The position numbers and the translations under genes are program-made. 64,000 nt of DNA. It comes from Monodelphis domestica. Lineage: Eukaryota; Chordata; Mammalia; Didelphimorphia; Didelphidae. Below, one piece after another: positions 26,240-39,200 of this stretch. Numbering within the stretch: the first letter of the stretch is position 1; every line of letters begins with the position of its first letter. The stretch is from NCBI RefSeq assembly GCF_027887165.1, contig NC_077232.1, positions 79,249,483-79,313,482 on the forward strand. The letters are read 5' to 3'. The notes beneath the pieces are model-generated. The model was not told the DNA's origin. It made no database searches and saw nothing but the letters and a program-made list of their open reading frames with translations.

Positions 26240-27370
26240 GAAACCTCATAATTACATATGCAATGATGAAATACTGGAAGATTTTCTAATAAATACAGAA
26301 ATAAAGTAAGAATAACATAATTCTAGAAATGCTAGCAGTAACAACAAAATGAGGAAAAGACAGAGTAAAGTGTAAACTATTTCCTGAAAACATGACAGTT
26401 TATTTAGAAAATCCTAGAGAGCCACGGCTAGGTGGCTTAGTGGATTGAGAGCCAGGCCTTGAGATTAGAAGTCCTAGATACAAATCTGGCCTCAGACCCT
26501 TCCTAGCTGTGTGACCTTGGGCAAGTCACTTAACCCCCTTACTGCTTTGCTGCCTTGGAACCAATACACAGTATTGATCCTAAGACAGAAGGTAAGGGTT
26601 TAAAAGTAAAGAAAGAAAAATCCTAGATAATCAAGAAAGAAGCTGAGACTCTAATTCTCAATAACAGAGCAAGATACAAAATAAACCCCAAGAAATAATT
26701 TCTATTTTTTAATTTTTAAGTTTCTGTCAAATAATGATTAAAATTCAGAAGAACATAAGGAATGTCCTATTTCCAAATAACTACAATATACATAAAATGT
26801 CTGGGAGTTAATTGCCAAGAGTGGTTAAGTCTTGTATAGATATAAGGAATAGCTTAACTAGAGGAATGATTTAATGATTGTGACTGAACCATGCCAATAC
26901 TAAAAATGGTAATACTACCTAATTTGTTTACAAGTCTAGTATTATGTCAGTAAAGTTACCAAAATATGATGTATTTAACTAAGCAAAATTAATCTGGAGA
27001 AGCAAAATATCTAGAATCTTAAGGGAACTAATGAAGTAGGAACTAAATGGAAATAGCATTATTAGATGTCAAATTATACTACATTCAGTAATCAAATCAG
27101 TTTAGTTCTGAATAGACTAGATAGAATTGGTTCAATAAACTGTAGGACATTTACCCAGAGAAGCTATTCCACAACTGTTGGTAAACTGGAAATTGGCTTG
27201 ATAGAAATTAGCTTGACACTAACAATTTTACTCAAAGCTAAAAATAGGCATGTGATGTGAATATATTAAAAGTCATACCACAAAAAGAAATGAGAAGAGA
27301 TCTACCTTTCTTAGTATGGCTAGGGAAAGAGTTCTTAATGCCACAAAAAAATAAAGCAGGTAACTTAAAT
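26240..27370 (+). mobile_element. L1 ORF2 C-terminal remnant
   Basis: It encodes broken pieces of the L1 ORF2 C-terminal half (VYLENPRE, then a stretch like KMVILPNLFTSL) and ends in the KEF.MP.K region. Stops and frameshifts abound. A SINE (26419-26616) sits inside it. With the pieces from 24.1 kb, this is one old L1 insertion. Confidence 0.65.
26419..26616 (+). repeat. Family A SINE with TSD inside the L1
   Basis: A sense copy ending GACAGAAGGTAAGGGTTTAA. AAAATCCTAGA at 26408-26418 is repeated at 26617-26627. Confidence 0.92.
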
Positions 27371-27825
27371 TATGGTTTTGGCATCAGTACTTTGTTTGAA
27401 GTGGGTTAGATTGACTTTTTAATTTGGTGGTGTAACTTCTCTTATTCTTACTCATAATTTCCTACTGACTTATTATAAATCAATGATCTTAACTATAAAC
27501 ACACAGATAAGTCTTGGGTGGGCTAATGATAATGGGACTTATTAAGCAAAGTCAATAATGATTGTGTTTTTAAAATGCCTTAGTTCTGTTTGTTTAAGTA
27601 GTGCTCACTAAAACTTTGTCCCTTCCATGTGGTTGTGACAGTTAATAAGTGAGCTAGATTAATTAGTATTGAATTGGGGGTGTCATATACCAGCTCATAT
27701 GATACACCACAGTTTTCAATACAACAAGTAGAATTTGCCTGCAGTTTTCATTTTCCTTTAGAAAAAAGAGAGCTTTTCAAAATTTTACCTAACATATGTC
27801 TTAAAATTGGTATTCTAACTTTTAG

Positions 27826-28270
<445 letters not shown>

Positions 28271-28285
28271 CAATTTACCATTTTT

Positions 28286-28475
28286 AAAGTACTTGCTATC
28301 CGTAGGCAATTCCTCAACCTCTGTCAACTCTAGTTTCCTCATCTATAAAATGGAGATAATAATAGTAATCTACCCTCCAAAGTTGTGAGTTAAACACATG
28401 CTTAAACATGTTAAACACTCTGTAAACCTTAAGGCACTATCTAAATGTTAGCTGCTATTGTTATTATTATTTACA
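28286..28475 (+). repeat. MIR-type CORE-SINE 3' part
   Basis: TTTCCTCATCTATAAAATGG, AGATAATAATAGTAATCTACC, then AAGGCACTATCTAAATGTTAGC is the standard MIR core and tail. Confidence 0.8.
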
Positions 28476-29229
<754 letters not shown>

Positions 29230-29589
29230 TAGCCATAATTTAAGTAAACTTTTTTTTTTTAACCATAAGTGCAATTAAATTGCATAGCAAGTTGTGGGTC
29301 AAGACAAATCTGCTTTAATGCATACTGGGATGTACATGTATGTGGCACAGATTAAAATGAGTTTTATTTTCTGTAAAGGAATAGGCCTCAATAAATGGTG
29401 GCATTTAAAGAGCTGATCTTAGGTTAATTCTAAAGAGAACTCTTAAAAACTGATAGTCTTCTCATTTTATAATTTACATGGTATTTCGGTATTTGACAAA
29501 TTTGGAAATGGAGGCAAAAGTGTGTAGAACAAAGCAATGAAAGATACCTAATTTTTTTCCTACAGATTTTTAGACTTGTAATATTTCTT

Positions 29590-29800
29590 GTTGCTTAAGT
29601 AAAGATCATTAACAATGTCCTTTACTTCCTTGCTGAAGAATATACATTATTGTTGGTTTTGGCAAGTTATAAAAAACCATTTTGCCCAGCTACTCTTCAT
29701 GATCATCTAAAAGGCAAGAGTAAGGAACCTTTGAGCTCAGTCTGCCCTTTATACAGTGTCACTTGGTATTCAGTGTAATGTTGCTCAAATTACTAATGTG
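29590..29800 (+). other. Intron segment with several short hairpins (candidate structured RNA)
   Basis: Four perfect inverted repeats follow each other: AAGTAAAG/CTTTACTT, TGGTTTT/AAAACCA, TACTCTT/AAGAGTA and TTTGAGC/GCTCAAA. The segment is not a repeat I know. I find no convincing box H or ACA pair, so it is only a candidate. Confidence 0.2.
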
Positions 29801-30493
29801 GTAGCCCAGAGCTGATGTCTTTAAATTATGTTCCTTGTTTTTAATTTTAGAAGGTAGTATAACATTTTTTTGTGTATGTGCGTGTCTTGTGAAAAGGGGA
29901 GTGGAATTGATAATGGAGAAGGAAAGTACTAATGTAAATTAAGTTTATATGTGACCTTTCAGTGATTCACTAGGGAGACATGGCTTTTGAGTCTAGTCTG
30001 ACTAAGGTCAAATCATATCAACTTTCTGTTCCTCCATTTCCTTTATGTGATTGAGAAGGAAACACTTTTTGAACCATGAAATGTGAATTTTTTGTTATTA
30101 AATTATCCTCAATATGAGAAAAAAATCCTTCACCATTTTCTATATTATCTGATAATACTTTTGTGGCAAGAGAGGTATGTCATTTATTCTTATATATGCT
30201 GTTTTTCAGTTTAATTGTTCATCTTGTTTGTTAATATTAAGATAAACAGCCTATGATGAACATATTTTATCTAAGATTCTTTATTTTTCAAGTTGATTTA
30301 GTAGCAGACATTTTAAAATTTTCCTTCCATATAGATTTATCCTAGTTTCTTTCATGTCAAAAAAGAAAAATTTCTGAAATTCCTTGTGATTTTGAATCTC
30401 TTAAATTATCAACATTTCCTCTAACCTACTAGAGTGGTGTTTTTTTTTTCCCCAGTTTTTCTTCAAGTAAACACAATTTCTTGTTTACCCTAG

Positions 30494-30698
30494 AACTCAG
30501 CTGCTCTTTCTTCAGAGGAAAAGGGCAAAAAGACCAAGAAAAAAACTAGGAGACGTAGAACAAAAGGTGAAGGAAAGAAAGAATCTGAAGATGATTGTTT
30601 CCGTTGCGGTGACGGAGGTCAGCTGGTACTATGTGATCGGAAATGTTGTACTAAAGCTTATCATCTGTCTTGTCTAGATTTGGTTAAACGTCCTTTTG
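30494..30698 (+). CDS. NSD2: NSD2 coding exon, basic linker and final PHD finger
   Basis: This 205-nt exon begins after ttgtttaccctag. It starts with a strongly basic linker ([20 protein letters not shown]) and then encodes the fourth PHD finger, [18 protein letters not shown] to [16 protein letters not shown]. The donor is TTTTG/gtaagt in phase 1. The basic run may serve in nuclear localisation or DNA contact; that is inference. Confidence 0.94.
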
Positions 30699-31049
30699 GT
30701 AAGTTAAATTATAATTGGATTTTCACACAAGTTGTCTTTTTAGATTGTTTTTTAAATAACAATTTTGTGTGCTTTCAGAGAGTGTTACTTTTACTGATTA
30801 ACTTTGATCTTAATTTCAACAGATTGCAAATACATCATTATTCACAGATAATGATGATGTAAAGGACTTTGACTTACAGATACTCCTTGACTCTTAAGTC
30901 ATTGTTTTTAACCGGTTAAACATTTTTTTTGTTTAGTTACAATAATATTTTAAATATCTGATTTTTTTCCATCTTTTCTTTTTGTAGCACTTTGAGTAGT
31001 TTTGATATTTCCACTTTGTTTTAAAGAGTCTGCACAGTCAAGCAGTGAT
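30699..31049. other. NSD2 intron, nothing recognised
   Basis: AT-rich intron after the PHD4 exon, without repeats I can name. Confidence 0.4.
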
Positions 31050-32180
31050 GTTTTGCAATTATGGAATCTCAAGAGTTGAAGGAGTGTCCTAGATAATCTA
31101 ATTCAGCTGTAATCTTCCAACTAGATGGTTATTTAGAATTCTCTGCTTAAAGACTCAAACAATGATGAACATACTAGTCCCCAAGTCAAACTATTTTTTT
31201 TTTTTGGAGATTTCTGCCTGCTAATATGGCAAGTTACTCTTTATATTGGGCTGAAGGCTAGTGATTTATTCTTGTCAGTCCTGGCTCTGCTTTCTCAGTT
31301 CCCACAAAATAACAATAATCCTTTTTTTCTACATGAAGTTCCTTTAGATAAAGGAACATCTTTTGTCCTTTGTCCATCTCACCTCTTGATGAAATCTGCT
31401 TTAAGTTATTAGACATCTTAACTCCTTTCATCCAACATACATGTGACATAATTTTGAATCTTGTCACATTCCTTTCCTTGTCCATTCTATGCAACATTTT
31501 AAAAACTGAATATAGAATTCTAGTTGTTTAATCATGAAGGAAAATGGCAGAATTCCTTCATCCTAGGTTCCTGGCATTTGATTTCTATTAATTGTCTTAA
31601 CTTTTTAAGCAGCCACATCTCATTATCAGTTTATATTCATCATAGAGGTCACAACTCCCTGGTTCTTTTCATGAAATTTCTCTAGTTGAGTCTTCCTTCC
31701 TTCCTTCCTTCCTTCCTTCCTTCCGGTCTTAGATAACTAATTATTTGAACCCAAGTTCAAGAATTCAGACCTGTCAGATGATAATATATTAGAGTCTGCC
31801 TAGTATGCCAGCCTATCGATCTTTTTTCATTCTGAATTTTGTTCTTAGTCATATTATATACTCTGCCTCCTACTTTTGTGTCATATTACCACTTTGAGAA
31901 ACACTCCTTTTGGATCATGATCATTGCTAAAAATAATAAACAGAACAAGATGAGATCATAGTCACAAGAAACCTACTTCAGGGTGACATCTATCAGCACT
32001 CATTGTAGCATTCCACACTTCATGAATCTGTTCACTGTTACTGTCTGATTCTCATTTCTTTACCTGGATCATGAAGATTCTCCTAGAGATAAGGCCATTG
32101 AAAGTTGGGTGTTTTTATCTAGTACATTCTCCAGAACTTAAGTTGGTCTGACATAAGCTTAAATAAAGAATCCATGCCAG
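31050..32180 (-). mobile_element. CR1/L3 LINE remnant
   Basis: On the + strand one reads the reverse complement of a CR1-type LINE 3' region: GGAGTGTCCTAGATAATCTA, TTCTCTGCTTAAAGACTC, then TCTTGTCACATTCCTTTCCT, TAAGCAGCCACATCTCATTA and GCACTCATTGTAGCATTCC. It is ancient. A (TTCC)n run interrupts it. Confidence 0.65.
31690..31724 (+). repeat. (TTCC)n microsatellite
   Basis: About eight uninterrupted TTCC units inside the CR1/L3 remnant. Confidence 0.95.
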
Positions 32181-32189
32181 CTTGTAGGC

Positions 32190-32330
32190 CTTGTGGCATA
32201 GGGAACAGAGCCCTGAATGTGGAGTCCTTGGACCCGAGTTTGTATCCATATTGTGTCATCTTGGGCAAATCTAGTCTTTCCAAGTCTCTATTTATTTGAT
32301 AAAAAAAAGAGAATTTGGACTGCCTGCCTC
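32190..32330 (+). repeat. MIR/CORE-SINE, degraded
   Basis: GGCCTTGTGGCATAGGGAAC, AGAGCCCTGAATGTGGAGTC and TGTGTCATCTTGGGCAAATC have the tRNA head and core order. Confidence 0.6.
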
Positions 32331-33829
32331 CTAATTAATTCCTCATCTCTCCAGTCCTCCTTCTGCTCATTATAACTCTTTCTCAGTTTTGTGCAGAGAT
32401 TTAAGGTGGAAAACTCAACAAAATCCTACAAAATGAATTTGTTGTGCCCATTTTACAAGTTCTGAAAAGTTAAATGACTTGCCTGAGACCACCCATAGTT
32501 TTTCATCAAGTCCATGCTACCTTCTGTAAGGATTGTAGTTTTACTTCATTAACAATAAGAAATCAATACTTTTATAAATATTCAGACTCAAAATTTTAAT
32601 TCGTTATAGCTCATAATTCGGGGACTCCCTCTAATGATTAAGAGGATCCTCCCATCCTGTGTAATTCATCCCAGTGGACCTATCCAATATGATGCTGGAA
32701 ACCTTCATACTTTCCATATATTAGCCCATCTTTTTTTTTTTTTTGGTCATGAAAGATGCCATCTTATTTTCTTTGGAATTCACTGGTTGTATATTACAGG
32801 CTTCTTGCATCCACTACATACCTTTCTTTTGCTCTTTGTGTAATACTCATTTTTAGTTATTCAGATGAAGTTGTGTTCAAAGTATCAATGTCAAAAAGCA
32901 ACATTGTTAAAAAAAACTTACTGGAAAAAATGGGCCTTTTGTATGAGAAACTTTGGGGCCAATAAAAATGTCTTGCATTCGCTTCCCACCTGCAAAGATA
33001 ATTCCACTCCTCTTTTGTCAACCCAACTTATTGTCAACCAATATGGTCAGTATCAGATATACATACTTTGGGAAAAGTTCCATAAGGTGTACATTCAGAA
33101 GCATCTTAAAATCTGGGCAGCAGATACCTTTTGTCTGTTTAGTCTCTCCTGTATGGATCATCAGGCCAAATTATTTTGCATCTGTACTTCTTTGTTCCTT
33201 TGTCCAGTCGTTATTTCTAGAAGTTACTGAAAAGTTATTACTGTTGCTATTTCTTTCAGGGAAACTTAAATTATCTTCAACTCTCTTGTCTGTTTCCTAC
33301 TTTTTATTTTTAGTAGCTTATTCAACTAATTCAGGATTAAGTCTTCCTAATTGTATGCCATAACTTTTTCTCATCACTATTCTTTTTCCATGTTATTGAT
33401 TCTGACTCTGATCACTGTGCATCTGATTGTACACAGACAGCTGACTCGGGGATAAATCCCACATCCACAGAGAATTCTTCCTATTTGTTGGAATATAGTC
33501 AATTTTATTTATAATTTATATTTATTTTTTTTTATGGTGTTGGACAGAGGTGTTACTCAGGGTACACTTGAACCAGCTCACAGCCTAGCAATATTTATCT
33601 TGTTGCTATATTTTTAGTGTGAATATTTAATGTCTCTGTAATCACCAACTATAACAAATTGAGACTTGATTTATTTTTTATGGGTTTTTTATACTTCAGA
33701 AAGGGATGGAGAAGATGTTACTAATAGAGATTAAACTGAGGTATGTTTTTTGAGAGCCCATTGTTACACATTTACTAGCACACATCTGCTCTAGAGAAAG
33801 TTCTGACATCAGTGGTTAGTTATATATAT
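32331..33829. other. NSD2 intron, unassigned
   Basis: It includes a MIR-like scrap near 32430-32500 and two overlapping open frames (32865-33230 and 32953-33363, 121 and 136 codons). These lack any domain, codon bias or splice context. It is probably decayed repeat. Confidence 0.35.
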
Positions 33830-34080
33830 ACACTTTGTTCAGTTGTCTTAGTCAAGTCTGACTTTTAATGATCCCATTTAAGATTTTCTTGGGAAAGATA
33901 TGGGAGTGGTTTGCCATTTCCTTCTCCAGTTCATTTGGCAAATGAGGAAACTGGAGCAGGCATTGTTCCATGACTTGCCCAGGGTCACAGCTAGTAAGTG
34001 TTTGAATATGAATTTGAACTCAGGTCTTCTAAATTCTAGGCCTGCTGCTTTATCTACCACCTAGCTGCCTTTGTTTAAGT
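33830..34080 (-). repeat. CORE-SINE family B
   Basis: TTGTTCAGTTGTCTTAGTCA, GTGGTTTGCCATTTCCTTCT, GACTTGCCCAGGGTCACAGC and TATCTACCACCTAGCTGCC are all family B blocks. Confidence 0.85.
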
Positions 34081-34094
34081 CTTATACATTTCTA

Positions 34095-34215
34095 TAATGT
34101 TATGTCTCTTCTAAAATTCTTTTCAGGCAGAGGGCTGCTTTTCATTTTATCTTTGGCTCCTCAGTACTTATCATCCTGCCTTATAAGAAATGCTTAATAA
34201 AAGTGTGATTGACTT
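34095..34215 (+). mobile_element. L2 3' end fragment
   Basis: GGCTCCTCAGTACTTATCAT, CCTGCCTTATAAGAAATGCT and TAATAAAAGTGTGATTGACT match the L2 tail. Confidence 0.6.
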
Positions 34216-34729
34216 CAATGGGAAGAGTTCGAAATTAGATCCTTTCCTGGGAATCAGTATCATGCAGTTATTGGCCATCTCTGGGTTAAAAAGTTCTATT
34301 TTCACCACTAGATGGCATTATTGAATCTTCAGGCAAAATCTTGCCTTGAAAGTCAGAAAGCCACAAACTTCTGTGTGAAAATGGAAGTTCAAACCTTTTT
34401 TTTACAAAATATTGGGACTAAGTAGATTGACAAAGTAGTTCAAAAATGTGTATTTGATCCTGATGGGTTTTGTGAGTACTTAAGGAATCTCTTCACTACA
34501 TTGTTTTAGTTCAAGGATCCTTAGTGCTAGCAGATTCTAAGCTACAGAGAGAATTTTGTCTATCCTGCCAAGTCCATTCTTGAACAGAAGTACTAATTAT
34601 AATACAAAGTGTTCATTTAGCCTCTACTTAACGACAGTTATGGGGAACTGACTGCCTTACCATTCCTTCTTCTCTGCACCTCCCCTAAAATGTCTTAGTT
34701 AATCAGTTAGCTATTTAAAAGAATAAGAT
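34216..34729. other. NSD2 intron, nothing recognised
   Basis: Unique sequence; no repeat or exon is seen. Confidence 0.4.
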
Positions 34730-34920
34730 GTTAGGGGCAGCAACTACATGAGAGACAGGCAGACAGGAGTAGAGAAAGGAAATCCTGGGTTCAAATGTGA
34801 CCTTAGACACTTTCTAGCTGTATGATTCTGGGTAAATCACTTAACCCCCATTGCCTAGTCTTACTGCTCTTCTGCCTGGGAATTGATACTTAGTATCCAT
34901 TCTAAGACAAAAGAGTTTAA
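34730..34920 (+). repeat. Family A SINE, diverged
   Basis: GGGGCAGCAACTACATGAGA, CCTGGGTTCAAATGTGACCT, then TTCTAAGACAAAAGAGTTTAA. Confidence 0.8.
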
Positions 34921-35923
34921 AAAATATTAATATAATGCTATCATAGATAGCAATTTTAAATGCATTCATAACAAAATTAGTTGTAGACATAACCATTTGT
35001 TAGGAAATTTCAGCTTGATTCCTGGTCCTTCCCAAATTCTAAATCCATAATTTTGTTTACTCCAGCTTTTCCTTCTAAGTATTTCTTTACTCAAAGCTGT
35101 TATTTAAGAAAAAATGCTTTCTATGATTATTTTAAAGAAAACCTACTATTTTAAGACAACCATCCTGGTTTAACACAAGTGACATACTGAATTCTAACTC
35201 TCAGTGAGGGCAAGAAATTGATGAAATTTGGGAAGGTATAGTTAGTCAGGGAGGCATGTAATGAACATTTCTAACTCATAAGGAGTTATTAGAGCTCTGT
35301 TCAGAAATGTGTTCTATTGGTATCACAGAAATTGTGTTGTTGTGGATCATAAAAAATGCAAGTATCCAAAAGCCAACTTTTCCATCATGGATAAAGAACC
35401 TTTTGGGAGAGTTGAGATCAGGTTCCACCACAACATGGACTGTTTTATTACCTTGTTCAAATTATATAAATTCTCAGTGCCTTGATACAACTTAAGTAAC
35501 AGTCAATGAAATCATAAGAAACTATAGGGAACCCATGTCTCTGGAATATAGTACCTTTGTGCCTCTATAGTTAATGCTATGATTTGGACTTTGTTCAAGG
35601 ATCCTTGTGAAGTTCGTGTAATTTTAGAAGTCATTTTGTTTTTATTGATTAATGCTACTCCAAAGCTCTTCCAGTTGTTCCCTACCTGGCTTTTGAATTT
35701 TAAGTGATTTAAAATAATATTGGGAAAGCTTTCATATCTGTGGAATTAATGACTGTGTGTTTGGTATGATAATAGGCAATTTCTGGCATCTTGAAACTAA
35801 TTTGTTCTGCCCCAGAAAGTGCCAGTATATCTAGGCCAGTCTAAACCACTGACGTTTTTGTGTCAGAGGATTTTAAAAAATTTTTAACATTGATGAATAT
35901 TAATGTTTCATCTTTGATTTCAG
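34921..35923. other. NSD2 intron end, nothing recognised
   Basis: About 1 kb of unique intron before the last coding exon. No repeat or RNA gene is evident. Confidence 0.4.
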
Positions 35924-36195
35924 GGAAATGGGAATGCCCTTGGCATCATTGTGATGTATGCGGCAAACCATCAGTTTCTTTTTGCCATTTCTGCCCAAAT
36001 TCCTTTTGCAAGGAACACCAAGATGGGACAGTCTTCAGCACCACACAAGATGGACGGTTATGCTGCTCTGAACATGACTTTGGAGTGGAGTCTATTAGAA
36101 ACCCAAAGACTGAGAAACCCTTCCCAGAACCAACCAAGTTGAAGCCCAAGAGAAAGAAAAGGAGGTGTTGGAGGAGAAAAACAGAGTGCAAATAG
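35924..36195 (+). CDS. NSD2: NSD2 last coding exon, C5HCH domain and basic tail with stop
   Basis: The exon follows tctttgatttcag and encodes [20 protein letters not shown], then [13 protein letters not shown] and LCCSEHDFG. It ends in a Lys/Arg-rich tail and a TAG stop at 36193-36195. Cys and His spacing is that of the C5HCH module that pairs with PHD4 in NSD proteins. The tail differs from human by carrying extra cysteines ([11 protein letters not shown]), a mild lineage difference. A 125-residue open frame on the opposite strand is a shadow of this exon. Confidence 0.95.
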
Positions 36196-36227
36196 TGACA
36201 GACTTCAGGGGTTTTGTGTGTTTGTGA

Positions 36228-36260
36228 GTGTTTTTTTTGTTTGTTTGTTTGTTTGTTTTT
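36228..36260 (+). repeat. (TTTG)n run in the NSD2 3' UTR
   Basis: About six to seven tandem TTTG units flanked by T runs lie 35 nt after the stop codon. It is a simple repeat with no coding potential. Confidence 0.9.
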
Positions 36261-39200
36261 AACTGCCAACACTATCTTGTAGATACAAGGGTCTATCTTG
36301 TGAATAAGGTCAACGAAGGACACAGTTTTACATATCTAATAAGTGTACAGGTTTCATTTGGGGGAAAGCATTTTTAAATCCACTGAGCCATCTCTAGCAG
36401 TTTCTGCTGTATCTGCACTGATAATGAATTGTGGGATACACAATTCAGAATTTTTCAGGACAAACAAAACTTATTACACAACATTACAGTTACACTTGAA
36501 TTTCTAAGAATGTAATGGTTCCCTCCTGCATTTGGGGATAAAAAAAGGGCATGATTGAAAAAATTGGATGCCTATTTTTCACTTCACCGAAAGGCGTGTG
36601 GGGTGGAAGACCATATTTTCTAAAGAAGATACTTTTAGTGTTTAACAAAAAAATAACTTGACCTTTGCTCAGTGTCATTATTCAGAAGATACCACAGTAA
36701 TGTCTGTTTCAAAGATTTTAACTTGGTTTCCTCTGAAACAGTGAGTTTGGTCATCTCTCCTTGCTCTTATAAAAACAGCAAACTGTAAAACTTTTTTTTA
36801 ATGTGAAATATTTTCTCAGAAATGTATATCCCTTTATAAGGAGAGGAGCACCCTAGGATAGTGAGGGGGTGGAATTTTAGAGGATTTTTTTCATATTCTT
36901 TTTTTTTCCTATTTATAGATTACAACTAAAATATAAGTAACACTTTAGTCTTCAGAGCTGTAAGAGTCTCAAACTTGGAACAACAACTTTTCCTAAAATG
37001 GCCACGTTGGTGAAAATCATATCACCTCTCATGGGCATATCTTTTGAATGCACAGTCATCTTGTCATTGTTATTCACCATTTTGGGAAAACGCTTTATAT
37101 GTTTTTTTATTTGGTTTTTCTTTAATGATTTTTTTATTTTGGCTTTTAATCTCAAAATATATATTTGCTAAGCCTCATTTCACAAATTATTACTAATTGA
37201 AATGTATGTTTATTGATGATATCCTGATTTTTCATTACAAAAAAAAAAATGTGAACTTGACTATTATAGGGACATTAGACCTGCCATGTGTATGTTTCTA
37301 TTTAGGCTAAAAGGTAAAATAAATAATTGAGGGAAAAATGATTTTATGTACTGTTTCCTGCCCCATAGGTGTTTTGATATGAGGATGGGGCAGAGTTGCT
37401 AACAAGTTCTGACCTGTGCAATCATGATCCAACCCAGATGCCCCTAGTTTATGCCCATTTAATGTTTTATACGTACTAGCGTAGTTTGCCTTAATAGTGC
37501 AGATCTGTTATGTAGCCCTTTAAAAAAATGAAGCATAGTCTATCATAAAAATGTATATTTTTTCAAAACTATTTTTTCAGGGTTTGAAAGATTTAGATTT
37601 TAGAATTATTGATGATTAAAGCTATTTCCATTACATGCAAATTTTGTGGGTCTTTTTTCATTTAAAACTTGAATTGATACTGGTCTAAAATATGCCATTA
37701 TCCAACATTATAATATTAAAGCATTTTGGGAGGTAGCTGAATAACTGTTTTGCTTTGATTGTGGATCACAATTTATAAACTTTGGGGAAGGTTAGCTTTA
37801 CCCTCTTTCAATTCTTTTCTCTTTTTCAAGTTATGGTTTTGAAAGATGGGACAAACCTTACACTGATTTCCATTGTGAATTTTTTTTTTGGTTACTATTT
37901 TTTTCAACAAAAGTGCCCAGCCCATGGTGTAATATTTGAGAGAGAGTCCCTTTTTTAAAGGTTTTTTTTTTTTCCTGCTCTGAGAATACATTCTGATATT
38001 TGGAAGTTTGAGGTATAAACTCCAAAGAGCTCAAATTTTATTTCATATCCTCCTTTTCCCCCTCACTCATTCTACCCAAGGTTATTTGGTGTAAAAGAAG
38101 GGAATTAGGAGCATCATGATAAGGGAGTATCAAGATGACTGAATGGGGAAGAGGAAAAGAAGAAAAAGTGAGCATCTCTAACAACTTTTTTTTAAGAATG
38201 AAGGAAATACTTGAGAAGCAACTACTTTTTCTTTTAACATCCCCTGAGAATAAAATCCATCTTCAAAAGGAATTTATTAAAAAAAACTACTTTTGGTAAT
38301 GATAGTTATGAAAATTGACACTGAAGTAAGGTGGATTTATTTTTTTAAAATTCAATTTTACTGTATTCTTTGCTTTACTAGATCACTATGTCTCACTGGT
38401 TATAAAAAGTAGAACATTGTAACTCTGTAACCAGGCAGGTTAACATCAATTGCCACCTCATAGATGATTTTACCTGATACTCTGTGATTTCTCTGCAGAA
38501 ACTGCCAAATGTTTGAGAGATAGACCATGGATAGATAGACCTAGTTATTCCCTAGTTGCTCATATCAGACTTTTCTTAAAGCTCTTTTTTGTAGCATTAG
38601 TGGAGGCCATCAAAATATGTAGGACATTTGCCCAAGCTCTGTAAATATTAACCTGCCTGGGGATATGTAGCCACTCTTAACAATTTTATTGAGCACTGAA
38701 TGTTTAAAGGAAAATTGACTTCACTTTTGGTAACTGTGGTGCTGTTCCCTTACCCCACTGCTTCTGTCCCCAACTAAAATATATGTATGTGCCCCCAAAG
38801 AGATTTTTTGGGGCAGTTATTCCCTTAAGTGACATTAACATTCTACATGTTAATATTGTTAATTTCTAGAATTTATACTCGTTTAATGGAAAATTGTTAC
38901 CTGGATAATTTGTTTTTTAGAAACAACATCTTAGAAATGTTTGACACAGATGTAAGGATTTGTTCATGAAAATAATTTGCACCTTATCCCCTAGCACTAA
39001 AAAGATGTTATAAACAAAAGAACCTTACCATTGTTCTTCTCTGGTGTTCAAGCATCATGTAAAATACTGTTTACTAAAAAACCAAATGTGTCAAATGATA
39101 GAATAGCCATTACGTATTAACTTTGGAAGATAATAGTCAATTTTAATAACTTCACAATGTATTATTTTAGACCTCTCTCCCTGTTGTGAAGTTGGCTGGC

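Noticed and set aside
32865..33363. Overlapping 121- and 136-codon frames in an NSD2 intron
   Set aside because: Two frames in the same DNA, neither with a motif; they sit in decayed sequence inside an intron.
35946..36323. 125-codon frame antisense to the NSD2 last exon
   Set aside because: A shadow of the coding exon; the sense strand encodes the NSD2 C-terminus.
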